A stretch of 64,000 nt of DNA, taken from positions 1,130,501 to 1,194,500 of the forward strand of contig WPIO01000025.1 in NCBI GenBank assembly GCA_009760855.2, read 5' to 3'. The notes beneath the pieces are model-generated. The model ran no database searches. It was not told where the DNA came from and saw only the letters and a list, made by a program, of their open reading frames with translations. This DNA comes from Cristatella mucedo (lineage: Eukaryota; Bryozoa; Phylactolaemata; Cristatellidae). A program made the translations under genes and the position numbers. Positions 1-17,100 of this stretch are shown here, one piece after another (the first letter of the stretch is position 1; each line of letters starts with the position of its first letter).

Positions 1-157
1 CTGCCGAGAATATGCACGCATGCCACCAACTGATCTCCGGGTGATCGACGAGGCAAGGACCGTTGCTAGCAGCTTGCAGGCCCAGGCCCAGCTCTCAGTG
101 CTCCATGCTGTAAGAACAAATCTAGTCAAACCGAAACAGACAGAGAGCTGGAAATGT

Positions 158-158
<1 letters not shown>

Positions 159-193
<35 letters not shown>
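159..193. repeat. (CA)n microsatellite
   Basis: An uninterrupted run of about 17 CA dinucleotides. It is simple repeat only and makes a spurious Thr-His reading frame. Confidence 0.95.
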
Positions 194-196
<3 letters not shown>

Positions 197-384
197 GAGA
201 AGGGACACGAGCCAGACAGACAGAGAAATGACAACAAGTTAACCAAAATCGTTTAGCTTATCTTTGAACCGACCTCAAACCGTATGGAGACCGTGCCATT
301 AGTTTGCAAGCTACCAAAGCCAGAAACTCACTCCTGACTGACGTCACATCACTCCTGACTTGACGGCATTTAAACAGAAGCTAA

Positions 385-655
385 TAATAATAATAATTCA
401 CTTGATAAAGCGCCCTCAGAGAACTTAATCTCTCTCTAGGCGCTTTACATTTACTGTAAAGTGAAATGCAATTGAATGGTAAGTAAAATCATGCTTGAAA
501 AACAAACGAAATGAATAATATGGTTAGGGGTGACATGCACAGGGTCAGCATGCAAATGTGGTTAGTGGCAGCATGCACAGTGTCAGCACGCATAAGCACA
601 TCAATAACGAACCTCTTACTCACAGCATTTGCTGGGTACTTGTGAATTGTTCTTT
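385..655 (-). mobile_element. CR1/L2-like LINE 3' end (truncated)
   Basis: It begins with an AAT-repeat tail, then the stem-loop containing AGCGCCCTCAGAGAACTTAA and TCTAGGCGCT, followed by the family's 3' UTR words (GGTTAGTGGCAGCATGCAC and similar). The same block recurs near 2748, 34323 and 49640. The element reads on the minus strand and is heavily 5' truncated. Confidence 0.75.
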
Positions 656-795
656 ATAATGCATGCCGACACTGTGCATGTTACCACTAACCAATTGACT
701 TAGTTCCATTAAAGCATATCTAAAGTGACTAGAAAGATATCAAGTTCTCTGAGGGTGCCATACAAATGTATTCATGCTATTATTATTATTAACCC
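656..795 (+). mobile_element. CR1/L2-like LINE 3' tail, facing the previous copy
   Basis: This is a plus-strand copy of the same 3' UTR (CACTGTGCATG, then CACTAACC), followed by the tail stem-loop (GTTCTCTGAGGGTGCCATAC) and TATTATTATTATT. Together with 385-655 it makes an imperfect inverted repeat. Confidence 0.65.
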
Positions 796-1180
796 TAAGC
801 AACCAGATTTGGAGTGCTTGCTATAACGGCTAAATGAATTCAAATCAAGCGGCTATAAGCCCCCACATTGAAAACTACTGTGCTGATAAGCCGACACAGA
901 GGTTCTGCAGCACTGCCACTATAGACCGGTCACCCACCCCAGTATGGCATTGCTCTGCATTTCGGCTTGCGTCATATGATTAGACATTAAATTTCTTCTG
1001 TGGCAAATACAGAGCCCAAAGATCACCAGCTGTGGAAGTTAATTTGCATAAAGTTACATAAACTCGTAGAAAACTTGTAAACTTATAGAAATAATAACTT
1101 ACAAATGTATAACCTTAAAACTTATAGAGCAAGACCTGGATTTGAAACTGGTATCGTACGATTGCAAGCTTGGTGACTTA

Positions 1181-5321
<4,141 letters not shown>

Positions 5322-6639
5322 TTAGGGCATGGGTTCAAGGTCGATATACCCAACGCTCGTCACCCTGAATAACATGTGCATTGTATCTACGGGCGCCCCT
5401 ATAGAAATGTACATTACGCCGGATATGCGGAAGCCGAAACCCCACCCCTATCACAGGGGGTTGTCGCCAGTCGCAACCCTTTGTCGCGTGCACTTGTCGT
5501 GTGCGGTTCACTTTAGGGCAGCATAATGCTGGAGTCCCTATCGCTCTCCAACAGGTATGGGTCCTGGCATGATATGGGTTTTCGTACGATTGACTTAGGG
5601 GTGGAGTTCAGCCGCTGTGGGTGAACAATAATTGGGGAGCATGTAAACCCAACTCATTTGTCATTCAACCAGCGCTCTCTGCCTTATTTACACGAGACTG
5701 AGTTTAGCTATTAGAGTTTAGCTGGAAGGTTCAACTACCCTGCGCTTTACCGATCTTGCAGGGGCTACCTACTATGCCTAAGTGCGACCGAAGAAATGAG
5801 CGAATATAAAAATTGAGACAATTCTTTGGTGAGGGGAATAGAGGTCCCTCTCCCTCACAAATTCATAGTAATATGATCAGCGCCTTGGGAAAGTCGGAAG
5901 CCGAGGTCTCCTCCCTTATGCCCTTGGTCGATATAGGAAAGCTTCGAGTGCAATCTCTGCTCTTAATCTGGATTTTGCGGATCCAGCGTCAGGCGAATAA
6001 CAAGTATCGCCTGTGCACATGTTTGCATGTATGCATGCGTGTTTACGTGTTTGTGACCCCTGCACCATGCTGACGCTGGCGTCTCTTGCTAATTCCCGAA
6101 GCGAAGACTGTTCTGCGGTACATATGCCGGCCTCTTTTTATGCATGGTAGGCCCCTGCTAACACGTGAGACTGACAGAACATGAGTGGCACAATTTGATT
6201 CCTACCCCTTGACTGCTTCACATTAGTTAGTAGCGAAAGTTCGCCCTTCAGCTGGATGATCCCCTTGAACCTATCCCTAGTTCAACACCAAAAGAAGGAG
6301 TTAGTTTTTGGAAGAAAACAAATTTATGGAAGTTACCGGAACTTAAAAAGTACAAAAATCGGGCCTGCCGCGGTGAAATAACTTGGCAAACGCATTTCCA
6401 AAATTTTTAGGCATTTTCTCTACAAGTAATCGAGATATATGCAATCGTTGGCGGAATGAAAGCAAAAAGTTAACTTTCCAGTTCTTAAGTTCCTTTCCGC
6501 CGATGCAATATTACACAAACCGTCAGTTCAAGACAAGAAGATGTCAGCTGTCTTCGGTAAAATAACTTTGAATAAATAATTTGAACTACTTACACGGTCT
6601 TTAATATAAAAAAATCTGCAGCTAGGCTTGTCTGTCGTG

Positions 6640-6800
6640 CGCGTCGCAGTTGCCACATCTCACCACTTCTCGCCGAAATGCACTGGCTCTGCCAGTCGAG
6701 CAACGCATCGACTTCAAGGTTTTGTCACTCATTTTTAGGTCCCTTCCTTCTTTGACTTCAGCCAACCTACGAGAATGTTGAATATACAAGCGGCATAGTG
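6640..6800 (+). mobile_element. LINE reverse-transcriptase fragment
   Basis: The plus strand translates to SHISPLLAEMHW followed by SNASTSRF and HSFLGPFL. These match the reverse-transcriptase C-terminal stretch of the copies at 2747 and 34323. Short and broken. Confidence 0.6.
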
Positions 6801-7130
6801 CCACCCCGCCAAGCGGGCATATATTTCGCTCTTGTCCACTAGCCTTTTAAAGCGAGTTCTCAAGACAGATGTCGGAGTTCGGAGGTCTGGAGGGAGGAGG
6901 CATAGATGCACGTCCGCGAGGCCATTCCACGGACGTCAGCCGACTGGGGTGGTCCGACGGCTACGCGCGTCAATGCCTAGCAATTCAGCAGTCACAACAC
7001 TCTTGTTCCAAAACTGGTTGGGATAAAAAAGACCTAAGTGATTTTCCTGCAAAGTAACTGCGAGAAAAATCTAAACCATCTCGGCAAGACGCTGGAAAGC
7101 CACGGCTGATGGTACTGACCGTGGTAGCTC

Positions 7131-7290
7131 GCCGTGATAGCACAGGAAGTAAGGTGCTCGCTCTTCACAAGTGAGGTCGTGTTTTCTAATCCTGCCGTAG
7201 GTGATCATTTATTGCCAATTTTTGATGGTGGTGGCGACAGCCATTAAGGCTCTTCTGCCACTACATAAATGAGGCTGTTTAATCAGCTAA
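7131..7290 (+). mobile_element. tRNA-derived SINE, family B
   Basis: The head is GCCGTGATAGCACAGGAAG with a degenerate pol III A box. A decayed B box follows near 7185. The body ends GCCATTAAGGCTCTTCTGCC and then GAGGCTGTTTAATCAGCTA. Copies with the same start and end lie at 8237, 11562, 29091, 38751, 47805 and 59161. Confidence 0.8.
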
Positions 7291-7375
7291 TATGTGTAGG
7301 AGCTTAGCGAGCTCTTAATGAGCTATCCCGCTCTCACCCACAGCAAGAAGCCCCTCTCGGATGGGGGCCATCATT

Positions 7376-8200
7376 ATTTGTAAAGAAAATTTAAAAAAAT
7401 GTATAGTGCCCTCAGAGAACTAAATGTCTCTCTACGCACTTCACATTTGCTGTAAAGGAATCGTGCCAATATGGCTAGTGATAACATTTCCTCACCGCTG
7501 GCACGTTTAGGCGCACAAAGGACAACTGACAAATACCTGGCCAGCGCCGTGATGAACAGGTGCGTTTTTAGCTTCTTTTCAAATGCCAAGTCAGGAGATG
7601 TCGTGATATCAGTCTTTAATGAGTTTCAGGCTTTGGAAGCATACGAACTAAGGGCATGGTCTACACGTGATTTAAGCTTTGTTCTTAGGCATATAAAAAC
7701 CATGTGAATCAGAAGAGCGGGTGGTACGGTGCCTAGCCTGAAGGAAAAGTAGTGCCGAATGGTAGCCTAGAGCTAAAGAATTAAGGGACCTAAAAAGTGA
7801 GTGACAAAACCTTGAAGTGATCGGGAGCAAGTGTAGGTCGATGGGAAGTGGTGGCAAGTGTACATTTCCCTTAAGGCAGCCTGTCTGATGAGTCTTGTAT
7901 CAACTGTAAGCGCCTTAATTCGCCAGAAGACCTGGGATTAGTGAGTTGCAGAAATTGAGATAGGATGGCGAAAATACATGGACCAACTTGGATGCTGTAT
8001 CCCAGTGTAAGCAGGTTCGAATTATTCCGTTACGCAGCCGAAAGTTAGAAGACTTAACTACGAAGCTTATGTGGTCGTCCAGTGAAAGGTCACTTCGGGA
8101 CAGGACACTCAGATTTCTCGCAGATGCTACAGGAGATTTTCTGGTGGAGCCCGTTTTGAGGGTGAGGTTTTTCAACTTCTGATGCAGACTTGGTTCGCCC
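7376..8200 (-). mobile_element. 5'-truncated CR1/L2-like LINE copy
   Basis: It begins with a stem-loop tail (AGTGCCCTCAGAGAACTAAA, then TCTCTACGCACTT), followed by reverse-transcriptase C-terminal remnants on the minus strand: AFEKKLKTHLFITAL near 7560-7589 is the typical final FKKxLKTHLF motif. The copy extends upstream as eroded sequence to about 8200. Confidence 0.78.
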
Positions 8201-8236
8201 ATAACTGTAAGGCGGCTGTATTAAATTAATAAATAT

Positions 8237-8407
8237 TAGCTGATATAACAGCTTAATTTGTGTAGCAGCAGAAGAGCCTTAACGGCTATCATAACCGCTT
8301 GCAGATTGGCAATAAAGAATCGCCCCCTGCAGGATTCGAACCCACGCCGAACCAACGACCTCGGTTGCGAAGTGCGAGCACTTTACCTCCTGGGCTATCT
8401 CGGCCCT
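8237..8407 (-). mobile_element. tRNA-derived SINE, family B
   Basis: The reverse complement starts GGGCCGAGATAGCCCAGGAG (A-box like) and has GTGGGTTCGAATCCTGCAG (a near-perfect pol III B box). It then continues through the GATAGCCGTTAAGGCTCTTC body to TTATATCAGCTA. It lacks the acceptor stem and clover-leaf of a functional tRNA. Confidence 0.85.
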
Positions 8408-11400
8408 ACAAGCATTCATTTTGATAAAGTTTGTTGCCATCCATTAGAGAGTGTTAGCAACTGTCTGTACATGCAGCATGGTAGTTGAGAGAGTCTGGCG
8501 TGCTGGAAGGAAGGAGGGGATCAAAACACAGAGACAGCAGTCGTTTGCATAGCAAACATTTTGCCTCGACTGAGAATAAAACGGTGGGATATGGGGTTTT
8601 TCAGGTTAGGGCTCTACAAATTGAACTACGATGACTCATTTAACCTGCTTTCAACACATGATCTTAGCTTAGTCGTAAAGTTCTCCAAGTTCACTACCAA
8701 GGTTGAGGGTTTGGGAACTGCAGGCAGCGAGCTTGTTGGATGAAAGCCACTGAGGTCATTGCACTCTATAAATGAAGTTGTTCAATCATCAGATCCGTGC
8801 AATGTTTAAAGCCTTAATTTTAGAGGATCACTTTGGTAACTTTGCCTTTTCCATGCTGATTTGTATCGACGTTGGACGAAACTTTAGCATCGTAGTGCCA
8901 TTGTACCTATGATTATGAACCGAGTGCAAAGCGACGAATGCATTATAGCCAATTAAAACATGCAACGCTTTTGCGAGTTATATTTACATGGCACTTGGCA
9001 GCAAACAGAGTTTTTAAGATCGCGTCATCGTATGTTGTGCCGAATTAGCAGCGGAATTTCTCCGAGATTAACCGAATTCCGAAAATTGAGCCTGGCGCAA
9101 GATACCACATTTGTTAGCCATTTAGATCTCGATAAGATTGCCAACACCTCCCTCCCCTCTAACATACTCAAAGTACATGCGAACACAACAGGTACGCTCG
9201 CAGCGAACACACACTCGCCATTCTCTTTTGGTGTTCCTAATTCCCACTTCTCTCCCACACTTTCTCTCTCTGTCTTTATCAAGCTATCAGTCTTGTTTAT
9301 TTGAATCTCGATGTCTCGAGGAACCACCTTTTTTCTTTCTGACCAGTGCGTTTCCCCAGGCAAAATCTGCCAGCTAGCACAGCAGATCCACACGACGACT
9401 CACACTTCCTGCACGATTGTCTTGCCATATGACTATATAGAGCAAATCAGTAACGCCCAAGTGCGCTGCCAGAATTGTATTATGGGTGGCTAAACCTAAG
9501 CATTTTGAGGAGAATGACATAAGGTCAAGAATTTCTCTTCGAAATCTGACCTAAAACTCTACCAGTCCCATGACGTCTTCAGTCAGTTTTTAGTTCAAAT
9601 TGAATAGAATCGGAGCCAGTTTTTCGCCAAATTTTTCCAGTGCCGCATCAGTCGTACGGAGGAGTCTTATTGCAGCAGTAGAATTCGCGTACGTCACTAC
9701 GCAGGTTTCACAATCAGCTCCTGCAATAGACAATTCTTTATTACGCGCTGCAAGCGGGATTCGACCGCTTCGAGGCTCCTACGCCTACACTATATAAATT
9801 AGGCTCTCAAATCAATCAATCTTTATAATACCTTGTGCTTAACTGCTCCACTGCGGCATCCCTAAATTGCAGTGAATTTTTTTAACAGGTTTTGCTCCAC
9901 CAACGTGATCCATTTAATGCAATCAAGTTATCACACGCCGGAAATTTATGATCTTGCAAGCACAATCTTATTTGTGCACCGGCCGGTGCTTTGATGTTGG
10001 TCGCTGCTAACGCAAAAAAATGTCTGAGAAATGCACTGTCTTGTTTATGTAACACGGTCTTTCAAAATGCCACCTATTAGCTTGCCAAATGAGAGCTATT
10101 CGATAATGATAGGTAAAGCTTCAAAAATAGCAAAGTTGCTGCCCTACATTTTTGGAGAGATCACAGAAGCCATAGCGGATTCCGTGTCCATAAATAGCCA
10201 CGATGCTGTCGTTTCACGAATCTACAGATATACGCTTGTTGAAACAGTGGAGTGCTAAATAGGCATGCTTATGACTGCTGACATATTTATTATTCGTGCT
10301 CCCTGAATTATAAACGCTTAGAATTGATTATGTGAACATTTTACGCTTACGCAGTAAAAGCAGTAGCCATGTTATAGACAACCAGTGGTGACGTAGCTAT
10401 TGGGCTAAGTTGTGCTTTTAGCTTTGAGCCCTACGAGAGTTGTTGTACCTTATTGCTGCAGTTGGAAGCCTGTAATTCTCAGATGCGGTCAAATTGACCC
10501 CTCAATGTTATGGATATGGATTTGTTATCTTAATGTATGAACGCTCTCGATTGCTGCCGTGTTCCGATAGCTACTGTCGGCATTATCAGCGTGCACTGGT
10601 GCTGCATTTAAAAGTATTTTACCGCGATTCCAAGCCTCAAAGCTTAATCGGCACTTGTCGCAAAACTGAGACTAGCGCCGTTGCGAGCGCTGCGTTTATG
10701 GCCTCGTTTCGCCCGGACCTAGGAAAAAACGGGCTATGGTGCGAATCGCTCGTTCTGATTTCTATCAGCAATCATCAATCGGCCACTATGGGGTTGACAG
10801 AAATAAATCGTCTAGAATATTCTGTATACCAGCTTATGCCCATGGAAAATCTCGGGAAAGTTCAGCGTTACATTACAAATCGGCCTGAGTGTCCTTTGAC
10901 CTAGCGGTGAGCCCAGCCTACCTAGTGAGCCTGGCCTACTGTAGGGCAATGACTCCATAATACGACCTGGGTCGCGAAGTGCTTTTAACTTCAGTATCTT
11001 TCTGTTTTTGATCTTGTCATAAGTGAAGAGTTTACTGAGCTTCGACAGCACGAAGTTCTTGGGCTTCTTCTTCAGTCTCTTCCGGTAGTAAAGAGTGTCG
11101 TTTGGCGACGTTTTTGCTGAGTATCGACAGTATGGCACTGGGTGGTTCATTTTTTACTAATTTTTCTTGCAGTTATCTGCGGTAGGTATGTTTATATTCT
11201 GCCAGCTTTTCTCTTCTTTTTGTTCCCAATTGACTGCTGCGAAAACTAGCCAGTCCACAGTGACGGGTGGAAACCACAGGTTTTCTATATAATTACGCCT
11301 CTTCTGACATCTATCTTGCATGCTGTTGCTGTCGCGAACGCCGTTTTTACCTTTCATCTTCTGCTCTCTCCGATGGTGGTTTCATTGTTCATGGTTTCAT

Positions 11401-11561
11401 TTCTTTCAACAAATGTACTGGCTGCGAATTTAAAGCCTACTGTTAATTCGCGGCCATTTAAAGAATGGGTAACACCAAGCACAGCAGCAAAAATGTACAA
11501 CTCACACTTTACACACTCAAGCGGCATTTGTCATCCCATACATCATCTCAGCTAGTCTAAT

Positions 11562-11721
11562 GGGCCGTGATAGCCCAGGAGGTGAGGTGATTGCTCGTCA
11601 CGATTGAGGTCATGGGTTTGAATCCTGCAGTTGAGCGATCCTTCATTGCCAACTGCAAGCGGCAGTGATAGCCGATAACGCTCTTCTGCTGCTATACAAA
11701 TGAGGGTGTTAAATTAGCTAA
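11562..11721 (+). mobile_element. tRNA-derived SINE, family B
   Basis: The head is GGGCCGTGATAGCCCAGGAG and the B box is GGGTTTGAATCCTGCAG. The body is CAAGCGGCAGTGATAGCC and the end is TGTTAAATTAGCTA. This is one of the best preserved copies. Confidence 0.85.
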
Positions 11722-13670
11722 GCAAAAGCTGGGAAGCACCAGTTGTCATTTCGTATGGCCTCAAAGGGGAACACAGTGCAGAGAGCGAAAGCTGTTGGAA
11801 TGCCACGGCCCTCCTTTCAAAACCCATTTGAGTTCATAGTCCTGTGAATTCCTAGCATTTCAATGTTCAGTTTCAACTATGAGAGTTCATGTTGCGACTA
11901 CATATGCAAATTAACAAACTTACGTATCTTCCTTCCCTCTTTTGATAAGACACTCACCATTGCTCTACAGTAGTAATAGTACTGCAAGTATCACAATGGG
12001 AATAATTTAAGTGTAACGTCAGTGACTGTGACGAACTTACTAACAAACTGTGCTTATTATAAGAGTTGACGGTTGACCAGTCCACGGCTTCTGCAAAGAA
12101 CTTCAGTTCACATGTTCATGGTCTGCTGCTGTTCTCGAACTCAACGTTGAGCACCTTATTAACAGGTAAAAAAATGCCTGCCTCCAGCAGGTCTGGGGCT
12201 ACCCGACAAAACTCAGATGCAGGCTTATCTGAAAAACCTTGGGCTAGACAGCACCGATGGAAAACCTAAATTCCTGTCAGGTTAAAATTGGATGATTTTT
12301 TCTGACTAAATGAAGATAAACTGGAAGCACTTCTAGATAGAAACGCTGAACGTATTGTCGAAATGAAAGCCTCCTAGCGGTTAAAGATAGTTGCCGAAAT
12401 GAAACCATAGTCTATAGCTCGACATCAGGGTGCCATCTTCAATGATCACATGATCATTAAGAAATCTCGTCGGAATATCGATTCCACAGCCAGACATCCT
12501 CTTCGGTATACCACTAGAATTATGGGATGCCTACCACAATGGTTAGCTAAGGACTTTGCTTGTGCATCGATTCTTCCAAGCAGCAGTTACTGTAAGGCGG
12601 TATTGGCAATAGTGTATAAAATGCAATAAATAGTCTCTTCTATAGCTGATGCTTAATATAGCTGGTCTTCAATCAATAAAAAAAAATCAGCCATGTGCCG
12701 CCGGTTCCCCACCCCCTTAAGGAGTTTCGGTGGCTCCAGATATGAATAGTGAATACAAACTAAAAGATGTCATACTCAGACCTCCAAGGCCTACCAATAC
12801 TTAGCTTCTTTACACCAAGCTGAACTTCTACAGCATCACCCCATCGCGCCCATGGCGGTCCTCTCAGGATAGTACACTAGCTGTCCATTTCCTTTAGATG
12901 CAGACGGATTAGCGACAGGCACCTTTGCTCTGTGGTTTGCACTGTAGAACCAACGACAACAATTCTTGCTCAATGGTGCTAATTTGTCTCCTGCAGCTGG
13001 CTTCGGCACCTGCTACCCAGTCGTCCTTGGCCTCTTTGCTGCTTACTACCTTCCTTTCTTCTTCCTGCTCCTTCCTTCTTAGCATCCTTCGAATTCAGCT
13101 ATGATCACTATTTCTACCATATGCAGCATGAGCGTCCTCTGTTGATCATTCCCTGCTGCTAGTCAGATGGTATATATGATCCTAGCCTAGTTTGGGTAAC
13201 GGTAAGGAGATTACTGCCACAAATGTAGTCTCGAGAAATTTGGTCCAGTATGGTCCGAATTTTAATTTTTGTAAATGCATACATTTCACGCATAGATATC
13301 ACATGAGTTTAGCTATTATAATCTGTACCTGGTAGCAATAAGTAAGCCGTAGGCCATATATAGTACATATGGACAATAAATGTCAGTTACACTAGCAAAG
13401 CCAAACGAGCTATGAATGCAAAATAAAAAATACTAGCAAGTGTGAAAAATAGAAAATCGCACCTGAACCTGTAGGAAGGCAGCAGCACATCGATCACTGC
13501 CGCCACCAAATTTGCAAAAGCCCAAAAGAGGACGGAAATCTTGATGGCTTCTGAGCTGCCTACGTCAGCAATACGTTGGTAACAAGCGACACTTCACGGA
13601 GGCAACGCAGAGTCAAGCTGCATTCGGCGATAGTCAGCGAGTTAGCGAGTTAGGGCTGGCCCGTAGCTGG

Positions 13671-13880
13671 CTACACCGATGCAACGGCCGAGTCACATAT
13701 CGTGTAGGGGCAGTCGTCCGTGGACCAGCGGTTTGAGGAGACAGTGAAGACCTCGAAAGTGTTGACAGCTGCCAAGTTCGGAAGGGAAACGCCTCCAAAG
13801 ACGTAAATGCACTCACCAACCACGGCAGCGCAGTGCCTCGCCCTTGCAGAGTGCAACGAAGGAGCAGGTTCCCATTGCGA
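13671..13880 (-). CDS. KLHL gene exon 6 (last coding)
   Basis: The acceptor TTTTCTTCAG precedes SQWEPAPSLHSARARH. The sixth Kelch blade shows AAVVGECIYVFGG, and the frame ends ICDSAVASV then TAG. It is phase 0 at entry, matching exon 5. Confidence 0.88.
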   Translation of the reverse strand, partial: SQWEPAPSLHSARARHCAAVVGECIYVFGGVSLPNLAAVNTFEVFTVSSNRWSTDDCPYTICDSAVASV

Positions 13881-14093
13881 CTGAAGAAAACGACAAGGAC
13901 CGATCAACACGTGCAACACCCATAGGCGTACCCTGCGAGAAGCAGCCCATCGTATACTGGGAACGCTCGTGCAAGCAGTGGTTGCTGCTCTTGGCTGAGC
14001 AGCTCAAAATATCTTTTTCTTTCTCTCGCTTTTAATCAGTTCCGCTCGGCTTTCCTCCACTGCCTCCTCCCTCCGCCACCTACTATCACTCTA

Positions 14094-14163
<70 letters not shown>

Positions 14164-17100
14164 AGCGACACACACACACTTTGGGAGAAGTACCTTTGCA
14201 ATGCAGAACCGCTCCACACTGGATGCGGTTTCGTTCGCAGCCGTTTGCCCGCCGATGGCGTACACGTAGCCGTTCAGGTGAACTGCCGCGAAACTGGTTC
14301 TGCTCGTGCGCATCGAAGGCAGGCTGCTAAATTTGCAGAACGCTCCTCCCAGGTTTCTGCATGACCGCATGCAGCTCAGGGCCTTGCCATCTTCATCAGA
14401 GCCGCCGAGGAGGTAAGCCACGCCTACGTCAGACGCACACGACGATGGTTCATGGCAAATGCCAGTGACCGTCACTATCACCATTGCCCTTTTGCTATCA
14501 CTATCGCTCACAAGGGTGAGACAAGCGAGCAAGCCTCGCTCGGACTTTGCTAGTCTGCATGGGCTCTCTTAGCACTGTCACAGCAGCTGCTACTGCTGCG
14601 CATGTGTGAGGAGGAGAGACCGAGGTGAAGGCTCGGCGTGCTTTGCCGTCGTGAACGAACGACCAGATGTAAAATCTAACCGGGTGGCCGAGCAAGTAAC
14701 AGTACCCGTGGTGTGATGCAATCTATCTCCGTCAGTAAATTCCCAAAGCCACAAAGACAAAGTGGATGCTGCGATGCAGGAGAGCTTTCTACAGCAAACT
14801 CTAGGGGGGAAGACATAGGCACGGGGCATCAGCTAAGTAGCGCACTCGCTTACCATTGGCCGTGACGCAACACATGCCGGCCGCTGGAGGGACCAAGTTC
14901 GACTCTACAGCTTGCCACATGTTCCAGCCGTAGCCATAGTCGGCGGCAACATCTGCCGAGCCACTGACGTCACGCCACCACAGCTCTTCTACAACTGGAC
15001 CCGACACGCTGCCGCCGATGGCGTACACTTGCTGGTCCACTACACAGCAGCACAGGTCTGACCTGCAAAGGAAAGAGGTGCATGTTTGGTAAAAATGATG
15101 CAAATTTCCATTAAACTAATTATGGTGCCGTCTGAATAGCACACACAGAGCCCTAAACAGGCACCATAACGATAGTAAGGAAAGGTAAAAGTCTCTCCAG
15201 CCTAGGAAGTTGAAAATCCGATTGACACCGGAAGTTAGCCTCCTAGCCACTTGTCATCTATGCCACGCATTAATAATCGTGGTACAATAAGTCGGAGGGT
15301 GCCGAGTGAGAACAATTGCTACTGAAAGGCATAAGTGCAAGTGAGTCCGTAGGTATGCGACATTCTTACATTCGCAGCTAGGTCGCCAGTGGTGAGGACC
15401 TTAAACTGCAGGTTCTAGGTCAAGGAATCAAGTTCTACAGCAGGCAATATCGTTTACTTCAAGAGGGGTGAAAGGCGCTAAGGCTCCTCCATCACTATTC
15501 AAAAGATTGTGTTTTTACATGCTGACGAGCAGAGGACTGCTTGTCCTGTGTGAGAGGATCATCCCTGTAAGGGATCCAGCTGCCTGCTTGCTCGTGCTCT
15601 TTTAATGACATCACGCTTTCCACACAAGCCGACAGACGGTCACTAAAGTAGCTGATTAAACAGCATCGTTTACATAGTGGTTTCCTTGAGAGTAACGAGC
15701 TGGGAGGCTGTGAGAGTTTGCCTACGCAGAGGCACACGAGTTTCGTCTATGCAAAACTCTGCAGCTAGTCTTGGCGGCTGTGAAAGTCGAAGCTCCAGCC
15801 TTACACCACTTCTTGCCGACATGCACTGACTTCTCATCAAGCAGCATATCGACTTCAACATTGTCTGCCACTCACTTTTAAATCCTTTAATTCTCTTCCT
15901 CCGTCCTATCTATCGAAATAATTTCCAATCGGGTTTTACATCGTACCACCCACTTTTTTTACTCAAGTCGTCAAGGTGTGCCTCTAACCAACCACAAATC
16001 CTTAGGTGACCGCACCTTCAGTTCGTATGCTCCCAAAGCCTGGAGCTCACTAACGACTGAAGTCTCGACATTCCTCGACTTCACGACAGCATTTAAAAAG
16101 AGACTCCATCTGCATCAATCCATCACTTGCAATGGTTCACTTGCATCAACGGCTGGGCCATCGTCAGCACATGCTTGAGACCTTTAGCTACATAGGACTA
16201 CGAAAGGCATGGTACTACCTGGGTAACGTCATGCTCTGCGGTTGTGCGGCAACACTAGATGGAACCGCTGACTCGGGCGTGTAGCACTCCACCGACGACA
16301 AAAGCACGGAGTCGTCTCCCTCACCACCAAGTACTAGTACGTGACGCCTGCCCGAGCCTTCGCTGCTGTCCACCACGGCTACGGTATGCCTCTGACGTGC
16401 CACCTGCATGGGCTGCAGCGACCTCCACGATCCATCGTGCGGGTCGTAGCTGCAGACCGACCTCAGCGGCGTCCACTCGTAGCGCTCGTGGACAGAGCCG
16501 CCAAAAAAGTACAGCCTTTCGCGAGACGAGCTCGCATAGCGACGACAGCGTGCTGCCACACGCATCAGTCGGGGTGTTGCACTGAGCCCGCTGCTGCAAG
16601 CAGTTGAGTCGTCACTGCCGTCGCGACCGTCACCGTCGCTTATTCCAACATCATAATCATCCGAAGCGGCGGCTGTGGCAGCAGAACGAACGCCCACAGT
16701 GGCAGCTGACAACGGCAGTGGCGGCGAGAGGCCAAAGCTGGTGCCGACCAGACTCGCGCCGGTGGCCACCAGGCGGCTATCGCGCCGGTGCTGCCGGTGC
16801 CACCATTGTACGACCACCCTGAGGCCGAGATCCGCGGCAGCGGCGGTGAGCAGCAAGCTCGTCACGTCGTCGGCGCTCACGAGGGCCGCCCGCACCGAGC
16901 CGAGCACGTCGAGGGCGAAGCGCCTGCGCTCGGATGCCCGCGCCGACAGCCAGGCAATGGCTGCGCGCAGCACCTCAGCCTCGCTCTCGACGTGCACGCC
17001 GTCCTCGCGCAGCAGAGCGGCGACGGTGGCGGCATCGCAGCGCAAAAACTCGTCGGTCTGGCAGGCGGCGCCAAAGTGCCGCAAGAAGTGGTTGCGGCTA

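Noticed and set aside
1-108. Possible further ALKBH5 exon after a TTCTTACAG acceptor
   Set aside because: The required phase meets a stop after a few codons, and the only open phase does not match the donor at 1182.
10494-10904. 136-codon plus-strand open frame
   Set aside because: No domain, no family and no coding-like composition; treated as chance in intergenic DNA.
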